A stretch of 64,000 bases of DNA from DASUPK01 sp963695675 (GCA_963695675.1 CAVOGY010000007.1:124001-188000); one strand, 5' to 3'. Numbered from the stretch's first letter, positions 47,382 through 61,200 are shown. Notes: generated from the letters alone by a model not told the origin. Numbers and translations are program-made.

Positions 47382-50300
47382 TGTACGTCGAGCTCCATTG
47401 CCATTCGGCCTATTCCTTCCTGGACGGCGCCTCCGACCCGGCCGAGCTGGCGGCCACGGCCGCGGGGCTAGGCCACGAGGCCCTGGCGCTGACCGACCAC
47501 GACAACGTCTGCGGGGCGATGGAGTTCGCCCACGCCTGCGGGGGGGTCGGGGTGCGCCCGATCGTTGGCTGCGAGCTGACCGTGGAGGTGCAACGGCGGA
47601 TGCCTCGTCCGGTGCACGTCACCCTCCTGGTCGAGGACGCGAAGGGCTGGGCCAATCTCTGCCGGCAGATCACCGCTGCCCATCGAGGAACCCGTGAGTC
47701 CGCATCAAACGGGTTGCGCTCTCGCGCACCCTCGCATCGACGGGAGGCGCTGCCGCCCTCGATCCCGATCGAGGAGCTGGAGCGCAACACCGATGGGCTG
47801 GTCTGTCTCTCTGGCTGCGCCCGTGACGGCGCGGTCGCCGGAACGTGGGAGCGCGGAGATCCAGCCGGTGCGGAGACGCTCGCCCGGCGGTTGCTGGGAG
47901 CTTTCGGCCGCGACGGGTTCCGGATCGAGCTGCAGCGGCCGCTCTGGCGCCACGACCGTTCGCGCAACCGCTGGCTCGCTTCGCTCGCGGAACGCCTCGG
48001 CGTTCCGACGGTAGCGACCGGCGGCGCACATGCCCACGAGCGGTCGCGCCTTCCTCTCCAGGATGCGCTGGTGGCGGTGCGGCTGGGGGCGACGCTGGAC
48101 GAGACCGAGGGACTTCGCCGGGGCAACTCGGCGTCCGCCCTGCTCTCCAGTGAGCAGGCGGCGGCGCGGTTTCACGACCATCCGGAGGCCGTCTTCGAGA
48201 CGGAGCGGCTCGCCGATCGCCTCCGCTTCGATCTCACCTGCGAGCTCGGCTACAGCTATCCCGGCGCGGAGGACCGGGGCGCGGACCGTCGGCTTGCAGA
48301 GCTCTGCCGGGTGCGGCTGATCCACCGCTATGAGCAGGCGCCCAACCGTGCCGAGGCCGAGCGGCGGCTGGAGGAGGAGCTGGCGCTGATCAGGGAGCTA
48401 CGTCTCTCCGGCTTCTTCCTGCTTCATCAGGACATGTTGGAGCTGGCGCGCGAGGTCGCGGTCGAGGTGCGTGGGCCGGATTCCGCCCGGCGGCTGCTGC
48501 CGCCGGGTCGGGGGCGGGGCTCGAGCGTCAGCTCGCTGGTCTGTTACCTGACCGGGCTCTCGCACATCGACCCGGTGAAGAACGACCTCTTCCTGGGGCG
48601 CTTCCTCAACGAGGAGCTGACCGAGGTCCCGGACATCGATCTCGATTTTCCCCGGGACATCCGCGAGAAGCTGATTCCGCGGGTGCATGAGCGCTACGGG
48701 CCGGAGCGCTCGGCGCTGGTCGCGTCCTTCGCCACCTACCGGGCACGCGGGGCGATCCGTGATCTGGGCAAGGCGCTGGGCCTGCCGGCCGGCGAGGTGG
48801 AGCGGCTGGCCCGTGCGGTCGACGTCTACGAGGCGAGCCGCGATGCCTGGGCGCGGATGGAGGAGACGCTGGGCGGGCTGCGGTCGCGGTCGCCTCGCTG
48901 GCGGGCGCTGGCCGAGCTGCTGCCGGAGATCGCGGGGCTCCCCAGACACATCTCCCAGCACCCGGGCGGGATGGTGATCTCGACCGCGCCGCTGGTCGAG
49001 CTCTGCCCGGTGCAACCGGCGGCGATGGAGGATCGGCAGATCGTCCAGTGGGACAAGGACTCGTGCGCCGACGCCGGGTTCCTGAAGATCGACCTGCTCG
49101 GGCTGGGGATGCTCTCGGCGGTCGAGCGATGCGTCGACGAGATCGCGCGCACCCGCGGGGAGCGGATCGATCTCTCCCACGTTCCGCTCGACGACGAGGA
49201 GGTGTGGAGCACCATCCAGCGGGCAGAGACGACCGGTGTCTTTCAGATCGAGAGCCGGGCGCAGATGCAGATGCTGCCCCGCACCCTGCCCCGGAATCTC
49301 GACGATTTGACGGTGCAGGTGGCGCTGGTGAGGCCGGGTCCGATCCAGGGCGGCGCGGTCCATCCCTACATCGAGCGGCGCAAGCGGCTGCGGGAGGATC
49401 CCTCCTACGAGGTCCCGTACGAGCATCCCTCGCTCGAGCCGGTGCTGCGGGACACGCTAGGGGCGATCGTCTTCCAGGACCAGGTGCTCGAGGTGGCGAT
49501 GGCGCTGGCCGGGTTCTCGGTCGGGGAGGCCGAGGGGCTGCGCAGGGCAATGAGCCGAAAGCGGTCGGAGGCGGCGATGCTCCGCTACCGGGAGCGGTTC
49601 ATCGAGGGGGCTGTGGGGCGCGGGGTCTCGCGCGAGGTGGCGGAGCGGGTCTTCGGGCAGATCGAGGGGTTCTCCGGGTTCGGGTTTCCCAAGGCGCACT
49701 CGGCGGCGTTCGGGTTGCTCGCCTACCAATCGACCTGGCTGAGGGTGCACTACGGGCCGGAGTTGCTCTGCGGCCTGCTCAACGAGCAGCCGATGGGGTT
49801 CTACCCCCCGGATGCGCTGGTGCACGAGGCGCAGCGGCGGGGGGTCGAGATCCTGCCGCCCGACGTCAACGTGAGTGAGGTCGATTGCCGGGTGGAGACC
49901 ACAGGAGCGGCGGCTGGGTCCTCGGGGAATCCGCCGGTCCGAATCGGGCTCGGCTATGTGGCCGAGCTGACCGAGATCGATGCCGAGGCCGTGGTCGAGG
50001 AGCGCCGGCGGGGTGGGTCCTACCGGAGCATCTCGGACCTCGCCGGGCGCTCTGGCGCCGGAGCGGCCTCGCTGCAGCGGCTTGCATGGGCGGGGGCATG
50101 CGATTCCCTGGTTCATCGGCGGGTGCCCGTCGAGGTCAAGGTGGATCAGACGGGCCACGAGTTTCCCCTGAAGGGCTCCGGCGCCCGCGCGGAAACACCC
50201 GCGGACCCCGATGCGGATCTAAGGCGGCCCGCCCTCTGGGAGATCGGGGGAGCCGCGCGCGCCAGCCGGACGGAGGATGGGGCGCAGCTGGCGCTGCCGC

Positions 50301-50944
50301 TCGATGGGTCCCCCACTCCCCCACTGCCCCCGCTTGGGCCGTGGGATCGGATCGTGGCGGACTACCGGACGACCGGGATGACGCTCGGCAAGCATCCGAT
50401 GGAGCTGTTGCGGGGGTCCCTGCCGACCGAGGTACTCCCCAGCGAGGGCCTGGCCCGCACGCGCGACGGCGCAAGGGTCAGCGTGGCCGGGATGGTGGTG
50501 GCGCGCCAGCGGCCGGCGACGGCCAACGGGGTGGTCTTCATGCTGCTGGAGGACGAGCGCGGGACGATCAACCTGATCGCGCCCCCGTCGGTGGTCGAGC
50601 GCTGTCGCCTGGCGGTGAGGACCTCCGGCTTCGTGCTGGCCGCCGGAAAGCTCGAGCATCGGGAGGGGACGACCAACGTGGTCGTCTCGCGGATCGAGCG
50701 CCTGCAGCCGACCGAGCTACCAAGGCCGAAGCCCGAGCTGGAACCGCCCGTCCGCAGGGAGACGGGACGCGATCCGGGTGAGCAGAGGGAGCCCGGCGAA
50801 AACCCGCGCCGCGAACCGGCGCTCGCCGGGTATTCCACGGTCGGTCTCTCCAAGCGCGGCTTCGACGGGGTCCGGGAGGCGGCAATGGCGGAGCTGGCGG
50901 CCTCGCTCCCCGCTCCGCACAGCTTCGGTCGCCGGGGTCGCTAG
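47381..50944 (+). CDS. dnaE2: Error-prone DNA polymerase III alpha subunit, with in-frame repeat insertion
   Basis: 1187 residues from ATG 47381. PHP domain: YVELHCHSAYSFLDGASDPA, ALTDHDNVCGAMEFAHACGG. Polymerase core: GRGSSVSSLVCYLTGLSHID, PDIDLDFPRDIREKL (catalytic Asp residues, about residue 417), QHPGGMVIS, WDKDSCADAGFLKIDLLGLG and SGFGFPKAHSAAFGLLAYQS. A C-terminal OB fold follows (VSVAGMVVARQRPATANGVV). Residues about 108-120 (SASNGLRSRAPSHRR) are a palindromic-element insertion in a PHP-domain loop, before the conserved GLVCLSGCARDG. It copies past lesions with ImuB under SOS control. The tail after residue 1110 is extended and Pro/Arg-rich. Confidence 0.95.
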   Translation: MYVELHCHSAYSFLDGASDPAELAATAAGLGHEALALTDHDNVCGAMEFAHACGGVGVRPIVGCELTVEVQRRMPRPVHVTLLVEDAKGWANLCRQITAAHRGTRESASNGLRSRAPSHRREALPPSIPIEELERNTDGLVCLSGCARDGAVAGTWERGDPAGAETLARRLLGAFGRDGFRIELQRPLWRHDRSRNRWLASLAERLGVPTVATGGAHAHERSRLPLQDALVAVRLGATLDETEGLRRGNSASALLSSEQAAARFHDHPEAVFETERLADRLRFDLTCELGYSYPGAEDRGADRRLAELCRVRLIHRYEQAPNRAEAERRLEEELALIRELRLSGFFLLHQDMLELAREVAVEVRGPDSARRLLPPGRGRGSSVSSLVCYLTGLSHIDPVKNDLFLGRFLNEELTEVPDIDLDFPRDIREKLIPRVHERYGPERSALVASFATYRARGAIRDLGKALGLPAGEVERLARAVDVYEASRDAWARMEETLGGLRSRSPRWRALAELLPEIAGLPRHISQHPGGMVISTAPLVELCPVQPAAMEDRQIVQWDKDSCADAGFLKIDLLGLGMLSAVERCVDEIARTRGERIDLSHVPLDDEEVWSTIQRAETTGVFQIESRAQMQMLPRTLPRNLDDLTVQVALVRPGPIQGGAVHPYIERRKRLREDPSYEVPYEHPSLEPVLRDTLGAIVFQDQVLEVAMALAGFSVGEAEGLRRAMSRKRSEAAMLRYRERFIEGAVGRGVSREVAERVFGQIEGFSGFGFPKAHSAAFGLLAYQSTWLRVHYGPELLCGLLNEQPMGFYPPDALVHEAQRRGVEILPPDVNVSEVDCRVETTGAAAGSSGNPPVRIGLGYVAELTEIDAEAVVEERRRGGSYRSISDLAGRSGAGAASLQRLAWAGACDSLVHRRVPVEVKVDQTGHEFPLKGSGARAETPADPDADLRRPALWEIGGAARASRTEDGAQLALPLDGSPTPPLPPLGPWDRIVADYRTTGMTLGKHPMELLRGSLPTEVLPSEGLARTRDGARVSVAGMVVARQRPATANGVVFMLLEDERGTINLIAPPSVVERCRLAVRTSGFVLAAGKLEHREGTTNVVVSRIERLQPTELPRPKPELEPPVRRETGRDPGEQREPGENPRREPALAGYSTVGLSKRGFDGVREAAMAELAASLPAPHSFGRRGR
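47703..47739 (+). repeat. Palindromic element inside dnaE2
   Basis: CATCAAACGGGTTGCGC, TCTC loop, GCGCACCCTCGCATC, in frame in the PHP domain. Same 36 bases as the copy at 47323. Confidence 0.85.
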
Positions 50945-50970
50945 CCGAGCCGTCGTCTGCCGGCGGCGCC

Positions 50971-51099
50971 TCAGCCGAGGCCGGGCTTGGTGGTCATCAA
51001 GAAGATCGCGGCGATCAGCAGGATCCCGACGATCGCTCCGACGACTCCCTCCGCCCTCCCCCAGCCCTGGCATTTCCGGCGGTCAGGCGGCCCTTGCAA
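50971..51099 (-). CDS. Possible 42-residue membrane peptide
   Basis: A minus-strand frame from TTG 51099 (GGGGAAC upstream) reads a short basic part (PPDRRKCQGWGRAEG) and a hydrophobic helix VVGAIVGILLIAAIFLMTTK to the stop. The helix is credible as protein, but the start is weak and no homologue is recognised. It could also be the tail of a decayed gene. The rest of 50945-51153 shows nothing. Confidence 0.25.
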   Translation of the reverse strand: MQGPPDRRKCQGWGRAEGVVGAIVGILLIAAIFLMTTKPGLG

Positions 51100-51153
51100 G
51101 TTCCCCTGCAAATGCCTGGGTTCCGTCCGAGGCCATCCTTACCTTCCCCGCCC

Positions 51154-51351
51154 ATGTCAGGCAAGCTCATAGACATAAGAGAGCGGCTGCTCGACGCAGC
51201 CGACCTGGTGGTCGACTTCGCCACGCTCGGCGAGTTCGGGATCGAGCCCGAACCGGCGCGGGACTGCGAGCGGCGCCCTTCGGGCCTCGCCTCGGGCGCT
51301 CCGCATCATCTGCACGATCGGGCGGGCGTTCCCGAGCGCATCGCCGCCTAG
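51154..51351 (+). CDS. Hypothetical small protein
   Basis: 65 residues. The first 35 (MSGKLIDIRERLLDAADLVV then DFATLGEFGIEPEP) have coding-like composition and look helical; the second half (ERRPSGLASGAPHHLHDRAG) looks less so. It may be truncated or frame-shifted near 51270. No family recognised. The stretch 51352-51430 after it holds only a short GGGCCCGC-type hairpin. Confidence 0.3.
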   Translation: MSGKLIDIRERLLDAADLVVDFATLGEFGIEPEPARDCERRPSGLASGAPHHLHDRAGVPERIAA

Positions 51352-51430
51352 AACCAGCTTCCGGCGGATCGCAGCACCCGGAACTCTCGAGCCGACCAAT
51401 TTGGGAGGGCCCGCGATTGCGGGCGTAGAA

Positions 51431-51455
51431 AGAGCCGCCCCTCGGGGCGGCTCTT
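51431..51455 (-). terminator. Terminator of the rRNA operon
   Basis: AGAGCCGCCCC-GAG-GGGCGGCTCT followed by TTCT on the minus strand, 8 bases beyond the 5S gene. An 11-bp perfect stem and the position after 5S make it the rrn terminator. Confidence 0.88.
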
Positions 51456-51462
51456 CAATAAG

Positions 51463-51580
51463 ACCGGCGGCGACCTACTCTCCCGGGCGGTTGCCCGCCA
51501 AGTACCATCGGCGCTGAGAGGCTTAACGGCTCTGTTCGGAATGGGAAGAGGTGTTTCCCTCTCGCTATCTCGCCACCGAA
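51463..51580 (-). rRNA. rrf: 5S ribosomal RNA
   Basis: Read on the minus strand: CGGTGGCGAGATAGCGAGAG at the 5' side, CCCATTCCGAACAGAGCCGT (the conserved loop region), GCGCCGATGGTACTTGGC and GGGAGAGTAGGTCGCCGCCG at the 3' side. The 5' and 3' ends pair. About 118 nt; ends are uncertain by a few bases. It is the last gene of the rRNA operon. Confidence 0.93.
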
Positions 51581-51598
51581 AGCTTGCGAGACGGCCCC

Positions 51599-51621
51599 GT
51601 GGACCTTGAAAACCGCACTAG
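51599..51621 (-). other. 23S processing stem, 3' arm
   Basis: Minus strand CTAGTGCGGTTTTCAAGGTC continuing CAC pairs with GTGGACCTTGAAAACTGCAC continuing TAG at 54769-54791. The two arms flank 23S and should form the RNase III stem of the precursor. Confidence 0.75.
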
Positions 51622-51642
51622 GCCTGGGCAAGAAGCAAGAAA

Positions 51643-54628
<2,986 letters not shown>

Positions 54629-54644
54629 GTGAGCAGCTCATACG

Positions 54645-54686
54645 CACGCATTAAACGGGTTGCGCCTTGCGGCGCACCCTCGCGTG
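54645..54686 (+). repeat. Palindromic element in the 16S-23S spacer
   Basis: CACGCATTAAACGGGTTGCGCC, TTGC, GGCGCACCCTCGCGTG. An outer AGCTCAT/ATGAGCT pair at 54635 and 54689 extends the dyad. It lies just upstream of the mature 23S 5' end, in transcribed rRNA precursor. Confidence 0.8.
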
Positions 54687-54737
54687 ATATGAGCTGGCTT
54701 CTTACCCTCGCGCTTCCCTGGAGAGGGAAACGCAAAG

Positions 54738-54762
54738 AACACTCCCCACGCAGGGGAGTGTT
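54738..54762. other. Spacer hairpin
   Basis: AACACTCCCC and GGGGAGTGTT form a perfect 10-bp stem with a 5-base loop within the 16S-23S spacer. It has no T-run and is probably a structural or processing element of the precursor. Confidence 0.5.
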
Positions 54763-54768
54763 TTGGCT

Positions 54769-54791
54769 CTAGTGCAGTTTTCAAGGTCCAC
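54769..54791 (-). other. 23S processing stem, 5' arm, with boxA-like core
   Basis: GTGGACCTTGAAAACTGCAC on the minus strand, partner of 51599-51621. CCTTGAAAAC resembles the boxA antitermination core that precedes each large rRNA in Bacillus-type operons. Confidence 0.7.
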
Positions 54792-54822
54792 GGAGGCGAC
54801 CAGACGGGGGTCTCCCGCCGGC

Positions 54823-54844
54823 GTCTCTGAAAACTGAGCAGCGC
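54823..54844 (-). other. 16S processing stem, 3' arm
   Basis: Minus strand GCGCTGCTCAGTTTTCAGAG with AC pairs with the leader arm at 56616-56637 over 21 of 22 positions. It closes the 16S precursor loop for RNase III. Confidence 0.78.
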
Positions 54845-54903
54845 CCCGGACACCCAGAGGCGTCCGGTCCAAACCCGGTCGACGTTAGGGAAAATCTCCC
54901 TAG

Positions 54904-56450
<1,547 letters not shown>

Positions 56451-56615
56451 AAGTGTGACGTGACTTGCGTCAGTCACAAGAGAGTTGTCATGTCGCTGAC
56501 TCGCCGCCGCGTACACAATGCGCCGGCAGACATGACGGAGTTATCAACCCCCGCCCGGTGCATGATGGGCAGGGGTCGGGCTCGAGCAACGAAGGACGCT
56601 TTGGTCCCTCGTCGC

Positions 56616-56637
56616 GCGCTGCTCAGTTTTCAAAGAC
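56616..56637 (-). promoter_or_regulatory. rrn boxA and 16S processing stem, 5' arm
   Basis: TGGTCTTTGAAAACTGAGCA on the minus strand fits the Bacillus/actinobacterial boxA (TGNTCTTTGAAAA) bound by NusB-S10, and its 3' part pairs with 54823-54844. It lies about 170 bases before the mature 16S. Confidence 0.75.
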
Positions 56638-56687
56638 CACTTCGGCGGGTCGACGGGTCTCGTCGCCTCCACCTCCGCTCGGTTCGC

Positions 56688-56715
56688 AAAAAAGGGCCCC
56701 TCGTTTGAGGGGCCC
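56688..56715 (-). terminator. Intrinsic terminator between the rrn promoter and 16S
   Basis: GGGCCCCTC-AAAC-GAGGGGCCC followed by TTTTTT on the minus strand. It is the only hairpin in the window with a full T-run, and sits downstream of the promoter at 56802 and upstream of boxA. It could end tyrS transcripts, attenuate rRNA transcription, or define a leader RNA of about 105 nt. Confidence 0.8.
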
Positions 56716-56801
56716 GGCGTGAAGCGACCGCGTTGCGGCCGATCTTGGGCTCCTCGTTACGAGGTGGCTCTCTTCGTGATCCAAAGCAAGAGCGACCAGA
56801 G

Positions 56802-56831
56802 AGTATAGCCCGGGATCACTCGCATGTTCAA
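56802..56831 (-). promoter_or_regulatory. Strong promoter upstream of the rRNA operon
   Basis: TTGAAC (56826-56831), an 18-base spacer and TATACT (56802-56807) on the minus strand, just after the tyrS stop. It is the best promoter match upstream of 16S; none is seen between the terminator at 56688 and boxA. The predicted leader contains CCTCG-TAA-CGAGG and CCGC-AA-GCGG hairpins before the terminator. Confidence 0.72.
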
Positions 56832-56836
56832 GAATC

Positions 56837-58018
56837 TCAGCGTCCGACGAGGCGCAGAAATCGCCGCTTCCCCACCTGCAGGATCTTCCCGCTCAACTCG
56901 CCCGCCGGCAGGTCCAGCCGCTCCCCATCGAGCGCCTCCCCGTCGAGCTTCACGGCCCCCTGACTGAGCAGCCTGCGCGCCTCGCTGGTGCTCAATTCGA
57001 ACGCCGATGAGATCAGGAGAGGCAGGTGAACCTCGCCGTCTGCTCCGGAGAACAGCCGGCTCGCCTCCTCGCTGGAGAGGTCCAGCTCCGGCATCTCATC
57101 GGGCACCCCGTGCTCGACGTGTACCCGGTTGAAGTGTGATTCGGCCTCCTCCCCGGCCCCCGCACCGTGAAAGCGCTCCACGATCCGGCGCGCCAGGGCG
57201 CGTTTCGCTTCTGCGGGATGCCCACTTGGCTCCTTCTCTCCCAGCAGCAGCTCGTAGTAGAGACCCATCGCATCGTCCGGGACGCTCATCAGCTTCCCGA
57301 ACATCTCGTCCGGCGGATCGGTGACCGCCACGTAGTTGCCGAGCGACTTGCTCATTCGCTGCTTGCCATCGGTCCCCGGAAGGATCGGCATCGTGATGAT
57401 CGACTGCTCCGGCACGCCGTAGGCACGCTGGATGTCACGCGCGAACAGCAGGTTGAACTTCTGATCGGTCCCGCCCAGTTCGACGTCGGAGCGGACCGCC
57501 ACCGAGTCGTAGCCCTGCAGCACCGGATAGAGCAGCTCGAGCGCCGAGATCGGTTGATCGGCCTCCCTCCGCCTGCTGAAGTCCTCGCGCTCGAGCAGCC
57601 GCGCCACCGTCACCTTCCCGAGCAGCCGGAAAAGCTCCTCCGCGGTCATGTCCAGCCACTCCCCGTTGAAACGCATCTCCGTCCGATCGCGATCGAGCAC
57701 CTTGAAGGCCTGCTCCTGGAACGTCTTAGCGTTGGCGTGGATCTCCTCGGGACTGAGAATGGGCCGCTGCGTGTCACGGCCACTCGGGTCGCCGACCCGC
57801 GCCGTGAAGTCGCCGACGATCAGCACCACGGTGTGCCCCGCCTCCTGGAACTGGGCTAGCTTCGTGAGGATCACCACATGCCCGAGGTGGATGTCCGCCG
57901 CGGTGGGATCGATGCCGAATTTCACCCGCAGGGGCTTGCCCGAGGCGAGCTGCTCCTCGAGCCTGCTCTCGGGCAGCGCCTCCTCCACCCCGAGCTTGAG
58001 GACTTCCAGATCAGCCAC
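56837..58018 (-). CDS. tyrS: Tyrosyl-tRNA synthetase
   Basis: 393 residues, class I. HIGH-like motif in ADIHLGHVVILTKLAQFQ, KMSKS in GTDGKQRMSKSLGNYVAV, VGDFTARVGDPSGRDTQRP, and a C-terminal S4 domain (TSEARRLLSQGAVKLDGEAL). It is of the TyrZ type (KFGIDPTAADIHLGH). It lies upstream of the rRNA operon in the same orientation, with the rrn promoter starting right after its stop. Divergent from the PBP gene. Confidence 0.95.
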   Translation of the reverse strand: MADLEVLKLGVEEALPESRLEEQLASGKPLRVKFGIDPTAADIHLGHVVILTKLAQFQEAGHTVVLIVGDFTARVGDPSGRDTQRPILSPEEIHANAKTFQEQAFKVLDRDRTEMRFNGEWLDMTAEELFRLLGKVTVARLLEREDFSRRREADQPISALELLYPVLQGYDSVAVRSDVELGGTDQKFNLLFARDIQRAYGVPEQSIITMPILPGTDGKQRMSKSLGNYVAVTDPPDEMFGKLMSVPDDAMGLYYELLLGEKEPSGHPAEAKRALARRIVERFHGAGAGEEAESHFNRVHVEHGVPDEMPELDLSSEEASRLFSGADGEVHLPLLISSAFELSTSEARRLLSQGAVKLDGEALDGERLDLPAGELSGKILQVGKRRFLRLVGR

Positions 58019-58204
58019 GCGCCAGCACGCCGGCGGCGGCCCGTCTGGTATCCGGGTCAGCCCGGAAATCGGTCACGAGGCCAATGCTAGACTCCCCGCT
58101 TCCGCCTGGCCGGGCGCGATGCTTGTGTACGCGTCCCTGGAGTCACGTTCAGGCGCATTTGGATCCGGGCGGCGCGGGCGACCCTCAGCGTCGCGCCATG
58201 CGAC

Positions 58205-61200
58205 ATGACAGACGACTTCGATTTCGACTTCGACGTAGACCGCCGGCCAGGGGCTTCGCGGACGGAAGCCCGCGATCCCGAGGAGACCCCCGAGACTCCC
58301 GAGCGCGAGCGCGGCGGCAATGGGAACCGCAACGGTGCCCGCGGCAACGGCTCGACCGGTAACCGCGGCGGCAACGGCTCGCGCGGCTACGCCTCCCGCG
58401 CGAAGGAGCTTCTTGGCCGCGGCGGCGAGCTGCTCTACGGCGAAGAGGAGGACGAGGTCTCCGACCCGCCTCGGGCTTCAACTCCTCCACGAGAGTCGGC
58501 CGGGCGAGACGCCCCCCGGGGCCCCGCAGAGGACGACTGGCTCAGCATCGGGGACGATGCCTTCGAGCCCGGCTACCTCTCCCCGCTCCGCGAGCGTGAT
58601 GACGGGCCGGCGGGCCCGCCGACGCCCGGTGAGGCCCGCAACTTCGCCAAGGAAGCCCGCCGACGCGCCTCGCGTCGACCGAGCCCGATCCTCGATCTAC
58701 AGGTGGAGAGGGAGAGGCTCGAGCGCGCTGCGGAAGAGGAAGAGGGCGACTTCGAGTCGATTCTGGAGCGCCAGCCGCAGAAGAGCGCAGCGGCGCGGCG
58801 CGGCTCCGCGATGAGGAACGCCGTCCGTGGCGGCCTCCAGGGCCTGCGCCGAGTGGGCGGTGAGAGGATCGCCGAGAGCCGCGATCGGGTTCACGCCCTC
58901 CGCGAGCGCGTCCCCACCCGGGTGGCGCAGCCCCGTCCGGCCGGTGGTGCCGGCAGGCCCCCTCCCCCACACCTTCCCCGTCGAATCAGCTCCCGGCGAC
59001 CCCGCAAGCCGAAGCCCGGCCGCATCAAGAAGCTCCGCCTGCTGATCCTGATCGTCGGCCTCGGCATGCTGGCGATCGTCTCCACCTTCTTCGGGATGAT
59101 GATGGCGATTTCCCAGGACCTGCCGCAGCTCGAGAACAAGAAGGAGTTCGCGGAGGCCAAGAACTCGGTCGTGGTCGACGACCAGGGCAACAAGATCGGG
59201 GCTCTGCTCAACAACAACCAGCGGATCCTGGTCGAGTCGGGCGACATCTCCCCCTACATGAAGGAGGCCGCCGTCGCGATCGAGGACCGCCGCTTCTACG
59301 AGCACAGCGGTGTCGACATCAAGGGCATGTTCCGAGCCGGACTCGCGGACCTGGTCCCCGGCGGATCCACGCAGGGGGCCTCGACGATCACCGAGCAGTT
59401 CGTCAAGAACGCGCTCGAGGCGCAGGGCAGCCGGACCATCTTCCAAAAATTCCGCGAGGCTGCGCTCGCGTACCAGATCGAGCGCCACTGGGACAAGGAC
59501 AAGATCCTCACCGAGTACCTCAACACGATCTACTTCGGCGAGGGCGCCTACGGCATCGAGGCTGCGGCACGCACCTACTTCGGCTGGAACCATCCCGGCT
59601 GCGGCAGGAGCGGGCATGAGATGTGCGCCAAGGACCTGACTCCGCCGGAGGCCGCGATGCTCGCCGGGATCATCAGCTCGCCGTCCGCCTACTCGCCGCG
59701 CATCAACCCGCAGGCGGCGCTGGACCGGCGCAACCTCGTGCTCCAGAAGATGCTGAACGAGGGGGACATGGACCAGGCGGAATACGACGAGGGGATCAAG
59801 ACCCAGCTCCCGGCACCTTCCGAGATCGCCAAGCCCAAGGACGACTCCCTCTCGCCCTACTTCACCTCCTGGCTGCGCCAGCAGGTGGTCGACCTTTACG
59901 GACCCGGGCGTGCCTTCGGTGGCGGCCTCACGGTCCAGAGCACCCTCGACCTCGACATGCAGAACACGGCTCAGGAGATCGCCCAGAGCACCCTGGCAGG
60001 CATCGCCCCGACGGCCTCAGTGGTCGTACTCGACAACGAGACCGGCGGCGTCAAGGCGATGGTCGGCGGCAATGACTTCAACGAGGAGCCCTTCAACATC
60101 GCCACCAACGGCCACCGCCAGCCGGGGTCGGCCTTCAAGCCGTTCACCTTGGCGACCGCTCTGAGCCAGGGCATCTCGCCCAGTACCAGCTACGCCTCGA
60201 ACGAGAAGATCTTCAAGGTTCCCCACTCGAAGAACGAGTACTTCGACGTCCACAACTACGGCGACGAGTACTACGGCAGCTCCAGCCTCGAGACGGCGAC
60301 CATCCACTCGGACAACTCCGTGTACGCGGAGCTCGCCCTCGGCGACACCCTGCGATGCACGTCGGGCTGTGGCGGGAGTCCCGCCGTCCGGGGCGGGACC
60401 AAGCGGATCGCCCACACCGCGCACGAGATGGGCATCGACACGAAGTTCTCGACGAATCCCTCGATGGTGCTGGGAGCGATCGACCCGGGCGTCAGCCCGA
60501 TCGAGATGGCACACGCCTTCGAGACGATCTCGACCGGCGGCGAGCGTGTGGGCGGCAACCTGGATTCGAGCCCCGGCCCCAACGACAAGCCCGAGCAGCT
60601 CGGCCCCGTCGCCATCGACAAGGTCAGCTCGCCGGGTGGCGACACGATCGCCGAGGACAAGACCCGGAAGATCCGCGTCCTCTCCTCGGGCGTCGCCTCG
60701 ACCATGAAGAACATCCTTCGCGAGAACGTCCTCGCCGGAACAGGCGTACTGGCCCAGTCGGCCGGCTCCAATGCCTGGGGGAAGACGGGGACGACCGAGA
60801 ACAACGGCGACGCCTGGTTCTGCGGCGGCACCGATCACTTCACCGCCTGTGTCTGGGTGGGCCACAGAGACAGCACCGAGTCGATGTCCACCGACTACAA
60901 CGGTGGCCCAGTCGACGGCGGCACCTACCCTGCGCTGATCTGGGGACGGATCATGAGCGCGATCGAGTCGATCTACCGCGAGCAGAAGGCCGCCGAGGCC
61001 CACAAGGGTGACTCGAGTAGCACCAGCACCACCGACATCGGATCCTCCGGTTATTCCGGATACTCGTCGGGCTCGTCTGGGTATTCCTCCAGCGGTGGCG
61101 GTGGCAACACCGGCGGAGGCGGTGGCGGCGGCGGCGACACCGGTGGAGGCGGCGGCGGCAGCACCGGTGGAGGTGGCGGCGGCGGCCCCGCCTCGACCCC

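Noticed and set aside
54629..54903. tRNA-Ile or tRNA-Ala in the 16S-23S spacer
   Set aside because: No T-arm GGTTCGA/GTTCAAA-type sequence or acceptor stem is present on either strand; the spacer holds hairpins and a palindromic element.
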